NCBI GenBank assembly: GCA_039182125.1
Contig: JBCDCH010000009.1
Location: 16,690 to 80,689, forward strand
Length of the DNA: 64,000 bases
Source of the DNA: Planctomycetota bacterium
Lineage (GTDB): Bacteria > Planctomycetota > Phycisphaerae > Tepidisphaerales > Tepidisphaeraceae
Reading direction: 5' to 3'
A model generated the notes under the pieces. The model did not search any database. It worked only from the letters and a program-made list of their open reading frames with translations, and was not told the DNA's origin. The translations under genes were made by a program, and so were the position numbers. Positions 54,637 through 62,872 of the stretch are shown in pieces. Position 1 is the first letter of the stretch. The number at the start of each line of letters is the position of its first letter.

Positions 54637-55530
54637 TCACAGCTTTTCGAGCCACGTCACGCGTCCGCCGATGATCCACTCGGCGACGTACACATCGCCA
54701 TTGGCACCCACGGCACAGCAGTGCGGGCTGTTGAACTTGCCCGGCTGGACGTGTTTGGTCTTGCCGAGGTTCGGCCAGTTCTCCGTCTCGGTCACGCCCG
54801 GGTTCGCGCCCAGGTCGGCCACGACGTTCATGTCCATGTCGAGCACCTTGATCCCCGTGTGCAGCTCGGGGACGTACACGTGCTTGTCGTGGAAGACGAA
54901 CATGCAGGGCGTGTGGCAAATCTTGTCGTGATTACGCAGGAACTTGCCGTCGGCGTCGTAGACCGCGATGCGTTGGTTGCCGCGGTCGGCGACGTAGAGC
55001 TCACCGTCGGGGGAGAAGGCGATGCCGTGCGGGCACTTGAACCGTCCGGCACCTTCGGTGCCGTCGAGCGTCAACGACCATTCCTTGCCGTCCCAGCAGT
55101 GGACCAGTTCCGAGCCGTACCCGTCGGCGAGCCAGATCTTCCCGTCGGGACCGGGGCAGCCCCAGGTCGGGCGGAACTTGCCCGGCGACTTCGGGCTCTT
55201 GAACTTCTCGATGATCTTGCCGTTGGGCGTGGCCTTGACGAACGCGCCCGACTCCTCGTCGACGAGATACAGGACGTCCTCGCCGTCTTCCTGCATTACG
55301 GTGATGCCGTGGGCACCGGTCCAGGTCTGGGCACCCCACTTCTTCTTGAGTTTGCCGGAACGGTCGTAACGCTGAATCGCGTTTTCGGTCTGTGCGAAAA
55401 CGATCACGTCGCCGTCGGAGAGCACGCCAACGCCGTGGGTCCGACCGCCGACGATCGCGAGCGGACTCATGGGGAGTTTCACAAAGTGGTCGTGCCACTC
55501 GTAGCAGAATTTACCTTCGCCGATTTTCAT
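54637..55530 (-). CDS. NHL-repeat beta-propeller protein
   Basis: 297 residues from ATG 55530. Six blade-like repeats can be followed, each with V.D..G..I..F or similar: GVLSDGDVIVFAQTENAIQR, YLVDEESGAFVKATPNGKII, WLADGYGSELVHCWDGK, YVADRGNQRIAVYDADGKFL, YVPELHTGIKVLDMDMNVV and VYVAEWIIGGRVTWLEKL. No signal peptide. Relatives include peptidyl-glycine lyase and 6-bladed hydrolases, but no catalytic residues are evident. Conserved in planctomycetes as a solitary gene. Confidence 0.82.
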   Translation of the reverse strand: MKIGEGKFCYEWHDHFVKLPMSPLAIVGGRTHGVGVLSDGDVIVFAQTENAIQRYDRSGKLKKKWGAQTWTGAHGITVMQEDGEDVLYLVDEESGAFVKATPNGKIIEKFKSPKSPGKFRPTWGCPGPDGKIWLADGYGSELVHCWDGKEWSLTLDGTEGAGRFKCPHGIAFSPDGELYVADRGNQRIAVYDADGKFLRNHDKICHTPCMFVFHDKHVYVPELHTGIKVLDMDMNVVADLGANPGVTETENWPNLGKTKHVQPGKFNSPHCCAVGANGDVYVAEWIIGGRVTWLEKL

Positions 55531-55599
55531 GGTGGTTTCTGGGTGGAGGACCCAGTATGGGACTGATGGCGTGAAATGCAATCCGGACGGTCGTGCAGC

Positions 55600-56298
55600 T
55601 CATTTGGCGTCTTTTTCGCGTTTTCGGATGATCCTCGGCCCGCTCGGGCAGTGCTCGAACAGAGCACACGCCTCGCAGCGCGGCTTCCGGGCGACACAAG
55701 TCCGTCGGCCGTGGTGGATCAGCAAGTGGCTCCACATCGTCCACTCGTCCCGCGGGACGACCTGCATCAGGTCCTTTTCAATCTTGACCGCGTCGGATTC
55801 GTGTCGGGTGAGGCCGAGGCGATTGGAGAGGCGCGTGACGTGGGTGTCGACGGTGACGCCGACGTTGATGCCGAAGGCGTTGCCGAGCACGACGTTGGCG
55901 GTCTTGCGGCCCACGCCACGAAGCTTGATCAACGCCTCCATCGTCCGCGGCACCTCGTCACCGTGAAGCTCGACGACCGACTCGGCCATCGCCTTGATGC
56001 TCTTGGCCTTCTGCCGGAAGAACCCGCACGACTGCACCATTGGCTCGATGTCCTTGAGGGACGCGTCGGCGTATGCCTGGGCCGTCGGGAACTTCTTGAA
56101 CAACGCCGGTGTCGTCAGATTCACCCGCTCGTCGGTGCATTGGGCCGAGAGGATCGTCGCGACGATCAGCTCCAGCGGCGAGGTGAAATCCAGCGAGCAC
56201 TTCGCGTCGGGATGCTCGGCGTACAGGATCGGCAGGATCGCTGTCACCCGCTCCCGGCGTTTCTTGAGTGTTCGGGAGTCGGTGCGTTTGGCCGGCAT
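55600..56298 (-). CDS. nth: Endonuclease III (DNA glycosylase/AP lyase)
   Basis: 232 residues from ATG 56298, avoiding the overlap with the next gene that an earlier start would cause. HhH motif with catalytic Lys: LRGVGRKTANVVLGN; catalytic Asp: TVDTHVTRLSNRLGL. The C-terminal cluster C-x6-C-x2-C-x5-C (CVARKPRCEACALFEHC) binds [4Fe-4S]. It excises oxidised pyrimidines. An N-terminal extension of about 20 residues is basic. Confidence 0.95.
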   Translation of the reverse strand: MPAKRTDSRTLKKRRERVTAILPILYAEHPDAKCSLDFTSPLELIVATILSAQCTDERVNLTTPALFKKFPTAQAYADASLKDIEPMVQSCGFFRQKAKSIKAMAESVVELHGDEVPRTMEALIKLRGVGRKTANVVLGNAFGINVGVTVDTHVTRLSNRLGLTRHESDAVKIEKDLMQVVPRDEWTMWSHLLIHHGRRTCVARKPRCEACALFEHCPSGPRIIRKREKDAK

Positions 56299-56308
56299 GA
56301 GCCAGTGA

Positions 56309-56884
56309 TTATTGCCGGCGGTTTCGGGCGGCGTCGCGGAAGGCACGCCGGATACGCGGCCGGGTCAGTTGGTAGAGCAACGTCAACGGATAGATCAACG
56401 CGACCAACGCGAAGAGCACATGCATCACCGCGCCGACGGTAACGACCGACGTGTCCGACCCGGCCCAGTCCGGGATCTCGACGCCCGACGCCCGCTGGTA
56501 CTCGACCCATGCCGACCCCCGCGCGATCCGTACCCACGCCATCGGCGGCGTCAGCACGATCGCGATCACCGAGTAAATCAGCATCCCCACGCGACCCCAT
56601 TCAAAGCGGAACAGCATGAGCAGCGCGTGGATCATCAGGCCCGCCGAGACGCCGACGCCGACCATCGTCAGCCACCACAGCGCCTGCCCCGCAAGGTCGT
56701 CCGCCGGAAACGCCCGTTGCTTAAACAGCGAGATGATCTTGTACGCCAACCCGCTGATGGCGAACATCACGCCGGCGAAGCCGAGGATAAACACCATCTC
56801 CGGCATCCGCTCGGCAGGGAACGGCGCGGGTGCGTCAAGTTGCTCATCAGCGTCGGCGAGTTGGCCCGAATCGTGCTTTGCCAC
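56309..56884 (-). CDS. Membrane protein, hypothetical, four spans
   Basis: 191 residues from GTG 56884, preferred over ATG 56911 because TATCGT ends exactly six bases before the GTG and the longer start would overlap pgsA. Four membrane spans can be seen (MVFILGFAGVMFAISGLAY, ALWWLTMVGVGVSAGLMIHAL, VGMLIYSVIAIVLTPPMAWV, VTVGAVMHVLFALVALIYPL), with short loops and no known family motif. Divergent from pgsA. Confidence 0.6.
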   Translation of the reverse strand: MAKHDSGQLADADEQLDAPAPFPAERMPEMVFILGFAGVMFAISGLAYKIISLFKQRAFPADDLAGQALWWLTMVGVGVSAGLMIHALLMLFRFEWGRVGMLIYSVIAIVLTPPMAWVRIARGSAWVEYQRASGVEIPDWAGSDTSVVTVGAVMHVLFALVALIYPLTLLYQLTRPRIRRAFRDAARNRRQ

Positions 56885-56909
56885 CGCGCGACGATAGCAT
56901 CCGTCATCC

Positions 56910-57536
56910 ATGCGGCGGCAGATACCCAACGCCATCACGGTCTCCCGGCTCGTCGTCGCGTTCATCTTCTTCGCGATGCTCGCCGCTTATCGGTACGACC
57001 CGGACCGGATTTCGTGGTGGCTCTTCGCCAGCGGCTGGGTCTACGGGCTCGCCGCCGCGACCGACGCGCTTGACGGGCACTTGGCCCGCAAATGGAACGT
57101 GACCAGCGTCTTCGGCCGGATCGTCGATCCGTTTTGCGACAAGATTCTCATCCTCGGCACGTTCGTGTTTTTCGCCTCCCGGCCGTTCTTCATCGAGGAG
57201 GACGGAACCATCATCAACGTTACCAGCGTGGGGCCAATCGTCGTAACGATTCTCCTCTCGCGGGAACTGCTCATCACGACGTTGCGGAGCCTGATGGAAG
57301 GGTCGGGCAGCGACTTCGGCGCGGCGTGGTCCGGTAAGCTCAAAATGATCATTCAGTCGATCACCGTGCCGGTGGTGCTGGCGTATGTTTGCTTCAGGCC
57401 ATGGTTGATCGAAATGGATTTGGAACTTGCGGCCCGCATCGTCCGTACCGGCTGCGTCTGGCTCACCGTTGTCGCCACGATCGTGAGCGGCGTGCTGTAC
57501 ATGCCGTGGCCGAAGCGGGCCAAGGCGACTCAATGA
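56910..57536 (+). CDS. pgsA: CDP-alcohol phosphatidyltransferase, PgsA-like
   Basis: 208 residues. The CDP-alcohol phosphotransferase signature DALDGHLARKWNVTSVFGRIVDPFCDK fits D-x2-D-G-x2-A-R-x8-G-x3-D-x3-D (about residues 50-75). Five or six membrane spans follow. It probably joins CDP-diacylglycerol to glycerol-3-phosphate to make phosphatidylglycerol phosphate, the precursor of phosphatidylglycerol and cardiolipin; other alcohol acceptors cannot be excluded. TAGCAT ends nine bases before the ATG and shares its TA with the divergent -10. Confidence 0.88.
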   Translation: MRRQIPNAITVSRLVVAFIFFAMLAAYRYDPDRISWWLFASGWVYGLAAATDALDGHLARKWNVTSVFGRIVDPFCDKILILGTFVFFASRPFFIEEDGTIINVTSVGPIVVTILLSRELLITTLRSLMEGSGSDFGAAWSGKLKMIIQSITVPVVLAYVCFRPWLIEMDLELAARIVRTGCVWLTVVATIVSGVLYMPWPKRAKATQ

Positions 57537-57558
57537 CATCCGCATTTTCGGTCGGTCA

Positions 57559-57587
57559 TTGGACAAGCGTGCCTGGATGCCGATAAG
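57559..57587 (+). promoter_or_regulatory. Putative leaderless promoter of uppP
   Basis: TTGGAC (-35) and GATAAG (-10) are 17 bp apart and the -10 ends six bases before the uppP ATG (57594), putting the start of transcription on or next to the A of the ATG. Confidence 0.55.
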
Positions 57588-57593
57588 CGTTGC

Positions 57594-58511
57594 ATGGAAT
57601 GGTGGCAAGCGATCATCCTCGGGATTGTCGAGGGGTTGACCGAGTATCTGCCGGTGAGTTCGACCGGACACCTGATCCTCGCGCAGCGGGCCATGGGCCT
57701 GACCGGTGAGGCGGCCGATGCGTACGCCATCTGCATTCAGGCCGGGGCGATCGTGGCGGTGCTCGGGCTGTATTGGCAGCGCGTCCGGCAGGCCGCGGTC
57801 GGTTGGGCCGGAAAGATCGGCCTCGGCCCGGGCGATGCCGACGGCTTTCGGCTCGGGCTCAATCTGCTGATCGCGTTCATGCCTGCGGCCGTGTTCGGTC
57901 TGCTCCTCGATGAGCACATCGAAGCGGCACTGTTTCACCCGTGGCCCATCGCGATCGCCCTCTTCGTCGGCGGACTCGCGATCATCGGCGTGGACCTCTG
58001 GCGCAAGCGCACCTCATCCCCGAAAGACGATGCCATCGCCCGCGGCAGCACCGAATCGGAGGCCGGCCGATCGCTCGACACGCTGACGCCGATGATGGCG
58101 CTGGGCATCGGGCTGATTCAGTGCGTGGCGATGTGGCCGGGCACGAGCCGGTCACTGGTCACGATCGTCGGTGGCGTGTTGGTGGGGCTGAGCCTCGCGT
58201 CGGCGGTGGAGTTCAGCTTCCTGCTGGGTGTCATCACACTGCTGGCTGCAACGCTCTACAAGGCCGTCTTGGACTCCGTGACATCGCCGGGGAGCGGCCA
58301 AGAGGTGATGATGCTCACCTGGATGGTCGACCAATACGGTTGGTTCGCCCTGCTTCTCGGCGTGTTGTCGGCCTGGATTTCGGCGGTGCTAGCGGTGAAA
58401 TGGATGGTCGCGTATCTCAAAAAGCACGGCCTGAGCATCTTCGGTTACTACCGCGTCGGCCTTGCGGCGGCGGTTGCGGTGCTAATCCTCGTCGGTTTCT
58501 TCGAGGGATGA
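57594..58511 (+). CDS. uppP: Undecaprenyl-diphosphatase UppP (BacA)
   Basis: 305 residues with about eight spans. Catalytic motifs: GIVEGLTEYLPVSSTGHLIL (about residues 9-28, E-x2-E/T and PVSSTGH) and MWPGTSRSLVTIVGG (PGTSRS, about 180). A 30-residue soluble insert (RKRTSSPKDDAIARGSTESE) lies between spans in the middle. It dephosphorylates undecaprenyl diphosphate for another round of lipid carrier use and confers bacitracin tolerance in relatives. Confidence 0.95.
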   Translation: MEWWQAIILGIVEGLTEYLPVSSTGHLILAQRAMGLTGEAADAYAICIQAGAIVAVLGLYWQRVRQAAVGWAGKIGLGPGDADGFRLGLNLLIAFMPAAVFGLLLDEHIEAALFHPWPIAIALFVGGLAIIGVDLWRKRTSSPKDDAIARGSTESEAGRSLDTLTPMMALGIGLIQCVAMWPGTSRSLVTIVGGVLVGLSLASAVEFSFLLGVITLLAATLYKAVLDSVTSPGSGQEVMMLTWMVDQYGWFALLLGVLSAWISAVLAVKWMVAYLKKHGLSIFGYYRVGLAAAVAVLILVGFFEG

Positions 58512-58638
58512 CCGCGACAAGCCCGCTATCGGACCGACGAGTGCGGCTACCCATTTTGACAATCCGTCGTAACCCGAAGCATCCGGGCCGGCCTTAACGT
58601 ATGATTCATCATCGGGACATGGTTCCCGGGGACGCATC

Positions 58639-59814
58639 ATGACGCTTCAAGTCCTGCGCGGACTCTTCATTCTCGTGATGGCGGCGGTGGGTTGGTTCTT
58701 TCTGACCCAGGATGCCACGGCACTCAACCCGTACCTCGACGGTCGGGCGTGGATGCTGTTGTCGGTGACGCTCATCATCGGCGTCTGCGTGGTCGTGGCC
58801 GACATACTCTCGCCACGGCGAAAGCTACAGGTCTTTGCCGGCGTCTTTTTCGGGCTGCTCATCGGGCTGATCCTGTCGTACGCGTTCAGCTTCGTGGTGC
58901 CGTTCTTGATCGACCGGTTTTTCGCGAGCCCCGACGTCGCGGGCCGGCAGCCGTTGATCGACTTTATCAACTTGCTCATCGGCGTCGTCTGCTGCTACTT
59001 CGCGATCAGCTTCATTCTTCAAACGCGTGACGACTTCCGGTTCATCATCCCGTACGTCGAGTTTCGCAAGGACACGCGCGGCACGTCGCCGGTGGTCATC
59101 GACACGTCGGCTCTGATCGATGGCCGCATCGTCGCGCTGGCCGAGGCGGGCATGTTCGAGAGCCGGCTGATCGTGCCGCGATTCGTGTTGCGGGAGCTGC
59201 AACGCATGGCCGACGAGGGCGACAAGGCCAAGCGGGCCAAGGGTCGTCGCGGGCTCGACGTTCTCGAGGAACTGCGTGAGTCGACCATCCCAAACCTCGA
59301 GGTCGTCATCTACGACCCGCACGGCCACGGCGGCGGCATTGGGCGTGACGACTCGGCCGCGCTCGACGTCGACCACCGACTGGTCGGCCTTGCGAAAGAC
59401 CTGCACGCCCGCGTCCTCTCGACCGACTTCAACCTGCACAAGGTCGCTCAGGTTCAAGGTGTCACCGTCGTGAACCTCAACGCCTTGGCCAACGCGCTGC
59501 GGGCCGAGGTGCTCCCCGGCGACGCGATCAATGTCCACGTCGTTCGTCCCGGCGAGCAGCCGCGTCAGGGCGTGGGCTACCTCGCGGACGGCACGATGGT
59601 CGTCATCGAGAACGCCGGCGATCGCATCGGCGACGACATCGCCGTGCAGATCACCAACACCCGCCAGACCTCGGCCGGTAAGATGCTCTTCGCCAAGCTC
59701 GAAGGCGCGGCCAGCATCGATCGCTCGGGCGACTCGGCCATGGGCGAGGTCATCGACATGTCCGAGCCGGAGCCGCCCCGTCGCAAACGCGACACCGCCG
59801 GCACTTCGGCGTAA
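58639..59814 (+). CDS. PIN and TRAM domain membrane protein (YacL-like)
   Basis: 391 residues. Four N-terminal spans (about 5-140) anchor a PIN nuclease domain (about 150-290): VVIDTSALIDGRIVALAEAG (first Asp), ELQRMADEGDKAKRAKGRRGLDVLEEL, DDSAALDVDHRLVGLAKDLHA and LSTDFNLHKVAQ (later Asp residues). A TRAM domain follows (about 300-365), a nucleic-acid-binding barrel (AINVHVVRPGEQPRQGVGYL). The tail is basic. YacL of Bacillus is thought to cut RNA at the membrane. Ribosome site GGGGA upstream. Confidence 0.92.
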   Translation: MTLQVLRGLFILVMAAVGWFFLTQDATALNPYLDGRAWMLLSVTLIIGVCVVVADILSPRRKLQVFAGVFFGLLIGLILSYAFSFVVPFLIDRFFASPDVAGRQPLIDFINLLIGVVCCYFAISFILQTRDDFRFIIPYVEFRKDTRGTSPVVIDTSALIDGRIVALAEAGMFESRLIVPRFVLRELQRMADEGDKAKRAKGRRGLDVLEELRESTIPNLEVVIYDPHGHGGGIGRDDSAALDVDHRLVGLAKDLHARVLSTDFNLHKVAQVQGVTVVNLNALANALRAEVLPGDAINVHVVRPGEQPRQGVGYLADGTMVVIENAGDRIGDDIAVQITNTRQTSAGKMLFAKLEGAASIDRSGDSAMGEVIDMSEPEPPRRKRDTAGTSA

Positions 59815-59823
59815 GTTGCCGTC

Positions 59824-60519
59824 ATGCCGACCTTCGCCGTCGTTCTTCCCGCCGCTGGTGCGTCCCGCCGGTTTGGTCGTGACAAGCTCCGCGCGGAACT
59901 CGCCGGCCGGTCGGTGATTCGGCGAAGCGTCGACGCTTTCCTCGCGCGCGATGACGTGACGCATGTCGTCGTCGCAACGGCGGACGGCACTTGCGATGCC
60001 ACGTTGTTGGAAGACACGCGCGTCTCGGTCGTTGCCGGCGCGGAACACCGCTGCGGGTCGGTGCTCAACGCGATACGGTCTTTGCCCGACCGCGTGGAAT
60101 GGGTCGCCGTCCATGACGCGGCCCGGCCGTTGGTTTCTCGGGAGTTGATCGACCGCACGTTCGATGCGGCCGTCCGCTACGGCGCGGCCGTTCCATGCGT
60201 CCGCGTGACGGGCACCGTCAAGCAAACCGCGACCGACGACGCCTTGCCGGCGCTTGTGCTGCGTACCTTGCCGCGACGTTTCTTGTGGTCGGCGCAGACC
60301 CCGCAGATCGGCCGACGTACCGACCTGCTCCGTGCGGCGGACGTTTGCCCCGAGCCGCTCGAACGCGTCACCGACGACGCCCAACTCCTCGAACTCGCCG
60401 GCCACCGCGTCACGATCGTCGAAGGCGAGGAGCGAAACCTGAAAATCACGCACGCCCACGACCTACGCTTAGCCGAAGACCTGCTCCGTGGCACGGCCAA
60501 CGACACACCGCCCTCGTAG
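59824..60519 (+). CDS. ispD: 2-C-methyl-D-erythritol 4-phosphate cytidylyltransferase
   Basis: 231 residues. IspD motifs: LPAAGASRRFGRDKLRAELAG (nucleotide loop), VHDAARPLVSRELIDR, LRTLPRRFLWSAQTPQIGRR and EGEERNLKITHAHDLRLAE. It forms the CDP intermediate of the non-mevalonate isoprenoid route and so feeds UppS. Promoter-like TAAGTT ends six bases before the ATG, using the stop codon TAA of the preceding gene. The stop codon TAG is the first part of a tRNA acceptor arm. Confidence 0.95.
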   Translation: MPTFAVVLPAAGASRRFGRDKLRAELAGRSVIRRSVDAFLARDDVTHVVVATADGTCDATLLEDTRVSVVAGAEHRCGSVLNAIRSLPDRVEWVAVHDAARPLVSRELIDRTFDAAVRYGAAVPCVRVTGTVKQTATDDALPALVLRTLPRRFLWSAQTPQIGRRTDLLRAADVCPEPLERVTDDAQLLELAGHRVTIVEGEERNLKITHAHDLRLAEDLLRGTANDTPPS

Positions 60520-60582
60520 CCCAACGGCAGAGGCAGTCGACTTAAAATCGATCCAGTGTGGGTTCGACTCCCACCGAGGGCA
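60510..60582 (+). tRNA. tRNA with anticodon TAA (Leu by anticodon), short variable loop
   Basis: Acceptor GCCCTCG/CGAGGGC (perfect 7 bp), D arm GCCC/AGGC with G18-G19 present, anticodon arm GTCGA-CTTAAAA-TCGAT, variable loop CCAGT (5 bases), T arm GTGGG-TTCGACT-CCCAC, discriminator A, no encoded CCA. The anticodon loop CTTAAAA is the usual one of tRNA-Leu(UAA), but tRNA-Leu normally has a long variable arm; this one is class I. The 5' end overlaps the ispD stop codon by ten bases. Confidence 0.88.
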
Positions 60583-60612
60583 TTCTCTTCGCCGCCGTGA
60601 TACGCTCCGGGC

Positions 60613-61785
60613 ATGGGTCAGGCGCAGGCAGGTTTCGTGTTCATCGCCGAGGGCAAGCTGTTCGTCCGCTTGCCCGGCGAGCGGATGCGAGAACTGGTCA
60701 GCCCGTTCGCCGAGGATTTTCTCGCGCGGTCGGAAGCGTCGGCCGCGCGTAACGAGTGGAAGAGCGGCAGCGCCGGGTGGAACAGCGGGGCCGGCGGTTT
60801 CGGCTTACTTGGCGGTGGCGAAGCGCAGATCGAGCCGGTCAAGCCGATGACCTTTCATACCGTTGCCGCCCACGGCTCGACTATCTACTACGGCATGAGC
60901 ATCGGCCGAACCAACGGGCTCTTCCGTCATGAGCTCGACCAGGAGGACGAGTACCGCATGGCCCACGGTCCCGACTGGGAAGTCCGCGACATCGCACCCC
61001 ACCCGGACGGTCGCCTGCTCTACAGCCGACGCGACGAGAACGGCTCCGCGAACCTGCACGTCTTCCCTGCCGGCGGCGGACGGCCCACCCCGCTCACCGA
61101 AGGCGACACGCTCGACGAAGCCCCGAGCTGGGACGGCGACGCGATCCTCTACCACGCCATCGGCATCGCACGCACTGCCGACGGATTCATCGGCGCTTAC
61201 GGTCCGGCCACGATCGAACGCCTCGACCCTGAAGACGGCAGCGTCACGACACTCGTCGAAGATCCCGCGTTCGATTATCTCAACCCGATGCGCGATCCGG
61301 CCGGCCGATTGCACGCGATCCGCCGACCGTACAAACCCGACGGCGAGCCGATCTCGATGTGGGTTGCGACGCGTGAGTTTTTCCTGTTTCCGTTTCGGCT
61401 CGGAGCCGCCGTGTTGCACTTTGCCAACGCGTTCACGCAGTTCTTCTCGAACAAGCCGATGGTCGCGGCCGGCGGTGCGTCCCATCGCGTGACGCCGCCA
61501 CGACGGTTGATGCTGCGGAATCAGATGATCTCCGCCGACAAGGCCGCCCGAAAGGCAAGCACCGGCCAGCCGCCGCCGATCGTGCCCAAGGATTGGCAAC
61601 TCGTGCGATTCGAGACGGACCGGGCCGAGCCGGAGGTTCTCGCCGAGCACGTCGGTAGCTTCGCCCTCGACGGCGGTGATGTGGTGTACGCCGACGGAAG
61701 CAACCTGCACCGCCTCGCGGCCGATGGCACGGCGTCGCATGTCACGTCGGCGACGCTCATCTCCGCCATCGCGGTGATGCAATGA
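60613..61785 (+). CDS. Beta-propeller-like hypothetical protein
   Basis: 390 residues; TACGCT ends six bases before the ATG. Repeated segments such as [26 protein letters not shown] blocks, [57 protein letters not shown] and [19 protein letters not shown] look like WD40-like or TolB-type beta-propeller blades. A middle segment ([19 protein letters not shown]) is hydrophobic but probably buried. A Gly/Ser/Ala-rich stretch sits at about residues 55-75. No function can be given. Confidence 0.65.
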   Translation: MGQAQAGFVFIAEGKLFVRLPGERMRELVSPFAEDFLARSEASAARNEWKSGSAGWNSGAGGFGLLGGGEAQIEPVKPMTFHTVAAHGSTIYYGMSIGRTNGLFRHELDQEDEYRMAHGPDWEVRDIAPHPDGRLLYSRRDENGSANLHVFPAGGGRPTPLTEGDTLDEAPSWDGDAILYHAIGIARTADGFIGAYGPATIERLDPEDGSVTTLVEDPAFDYLNPMRDPAGRLHAIRRPYKPDGEPISMWVATREFFLFPFRLGAAVLHFANAFTQFFSNKPMVAAGGASHRVTPPRRLMLRNQMISADKAARKASTGQPPPIVPKDWQLVRFETDRAEPEVLAEHVGSFALDGGDVVYADGSNLHRLAADGTASHVTSATLISAIAVMQ

Positions 61786-61825
61786 GTCACAAACCGATCT
61801 CTCCGCCCTATCGTCTGCGCGCAAG

Positions 61826-62782
61826 ATGGCACAGCGCGACTACTACGACATCCTCGGCGTGAGCAAGAACGCCAGCGCCGACGAGATCAAGAAGGCTCAC
61901 CGCAAGCTCGCTCGCAAGTATCACCCCGACGTCAACCGCGATGACCCCACCGCGAGCGAAAAGTTCCAGTCGGTGCAGGAGGCTTACGAGGTTCTTTCCG
62001 ACTCGAAGAAGCGACAGCGGTACGACGAGTTCGGCCATGCCGGCGTGGAGGGCAACTCCGCCCAACAGGACGCCTATGAGCAGTTCCGCCGGGCACAGAC
62101 GCGCGGTCGGCGTGGCGGTTACGGTGGTTACGGCGGCGGGTATCAGGACGTCCGCCCGGAGGACTTTGGGTCGAGCCAGTTCTCCGACGTGTTCGACCAG
62201 CTCTTCGGGTCACGCGGGCCGTTCGGACGGACGGGCGGCCGGGGCCGGACGCAAGCACCGTCCGGTTCCGATGTCGAGTACCCGGCGGCTCTCGACTTTT
62301 ACCAAGCGGCTCGCGGGACGACGCTTCCGCTGCGTATCAACCGTTCGGGGACGATGGAGACCATCGACGTGAAAGTCCCCGGCGGCGTGAAGGACGGCTC
62401 ACGGGTTCGCGTCCGAGGCAAGGGCGAGGCAGGCGGCGACCTCTTCATCGTCGTGTCCGTCCGTCCGCACCCCTACTTCAAGCGCGACAACCTGAACGTG
62501 CTCATGGATCTGCCGTTGAGCTTCGACGAGGCGATGCTCGGGGCCAAGGTCACCGTGCCGACGCTTGATGAGAACGTCACCCTCACCGTCCCGCCCGGCA
62601 CCTCCAGCGGCACCAAGCTCCGCATCAAGGACCGTGGCGCCAAGCGCGTCACCGAAACCGGCGACCAACTCTGCATCGTCAAGGTCATCGTCCCCAAGGA
62701 GCTCGACGACGAAGCCAAAACGTTGGTCGAACAACTCGCCGAGAAGACGAGCGTCGACCCCCGCGGTAACGCGGGTTGGTAG
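61826..62782 (+). CDS. DnaJ-family chaperone, CbpA-like (no zinc domain)
   Basis: 318 residues. J domain (about 1-70) with the HPD tripeptide in [10 protein letters not shown], then a Gly/Arg/Tyr-rich segment (about 80-150), then the C-terminal peptide-binding domains (about 155-310: [75 protein letters not shown]). There is no CxxCxGxG zinc region, so it is of the CbpA/type B kind and partners DnaK. Terminated by the palindrome at 62798-62863. Confidence 0.93.
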   Translation: MAQRDYYDILGVSKNASADEIKKAHRKLARKYHPDVNRDDPTASEKFQSVQEAYEVLSDSKKRQRYDEFGHAGVEGNSAQQDAYEQFRRAQTRGRRGGYGGYGGGYQDVRPEDFGSSQFSDVFDQLFGSRGPFGRTGGRGRTQAPSGSDVEYPAALDFYQAARGTTLPLRINRSGTMETIDVKVPGGVKDGSRVRVRGKGEAGGDLFIVVSVRPHPYFKRDNLNVLMDLPLSFDEAMLGAKVTVPTLDENVTLTVPPGTSSGTKLRIKDRGAKRVTETGDQLCIVKVIVPKELDDEAKTLVEQLAEKTSVDPRGNAGW

Positions 62783-62797
62783 CCGTTTCAGTCGAAA

Positions 62798-62863
62798 GCC
62801 CACGGCTTCAGCCGTGGGTCCGCCGTCGGCACCGCACACAGACCCACGGCTGAAGCCGTGGGC
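62798..62863. repeat. REP/BIME-like palindrome pair
   Basis: Two 23-base units (62798-62820 and 62841-62863) are exact reverse complements, and each is itself nearly palindromic (CCCACGGCTTCAGCCGTGGG), so the pair can form one long hairpin or two small ones. The right end runs into GTTTTGTCG, so it can also act as a terminator for the DnaJ-family gene. Short palindromes of this kind are spread by RAYT transposases in relatives; no transposase is in the window. Confidence 0.85.
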
Positions 62864-62872
62864 GTTTTGTCG

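Noticed and set aside
58825..60459. Long minus-strand open frame (544 codons) antisense to PIN-TRAM and ispD
   Set aside because: It mirrors two well-recognised genes on the other strand; GC-rich DNA gives such antisense frames, and its sequence is low-complexity with no motif.
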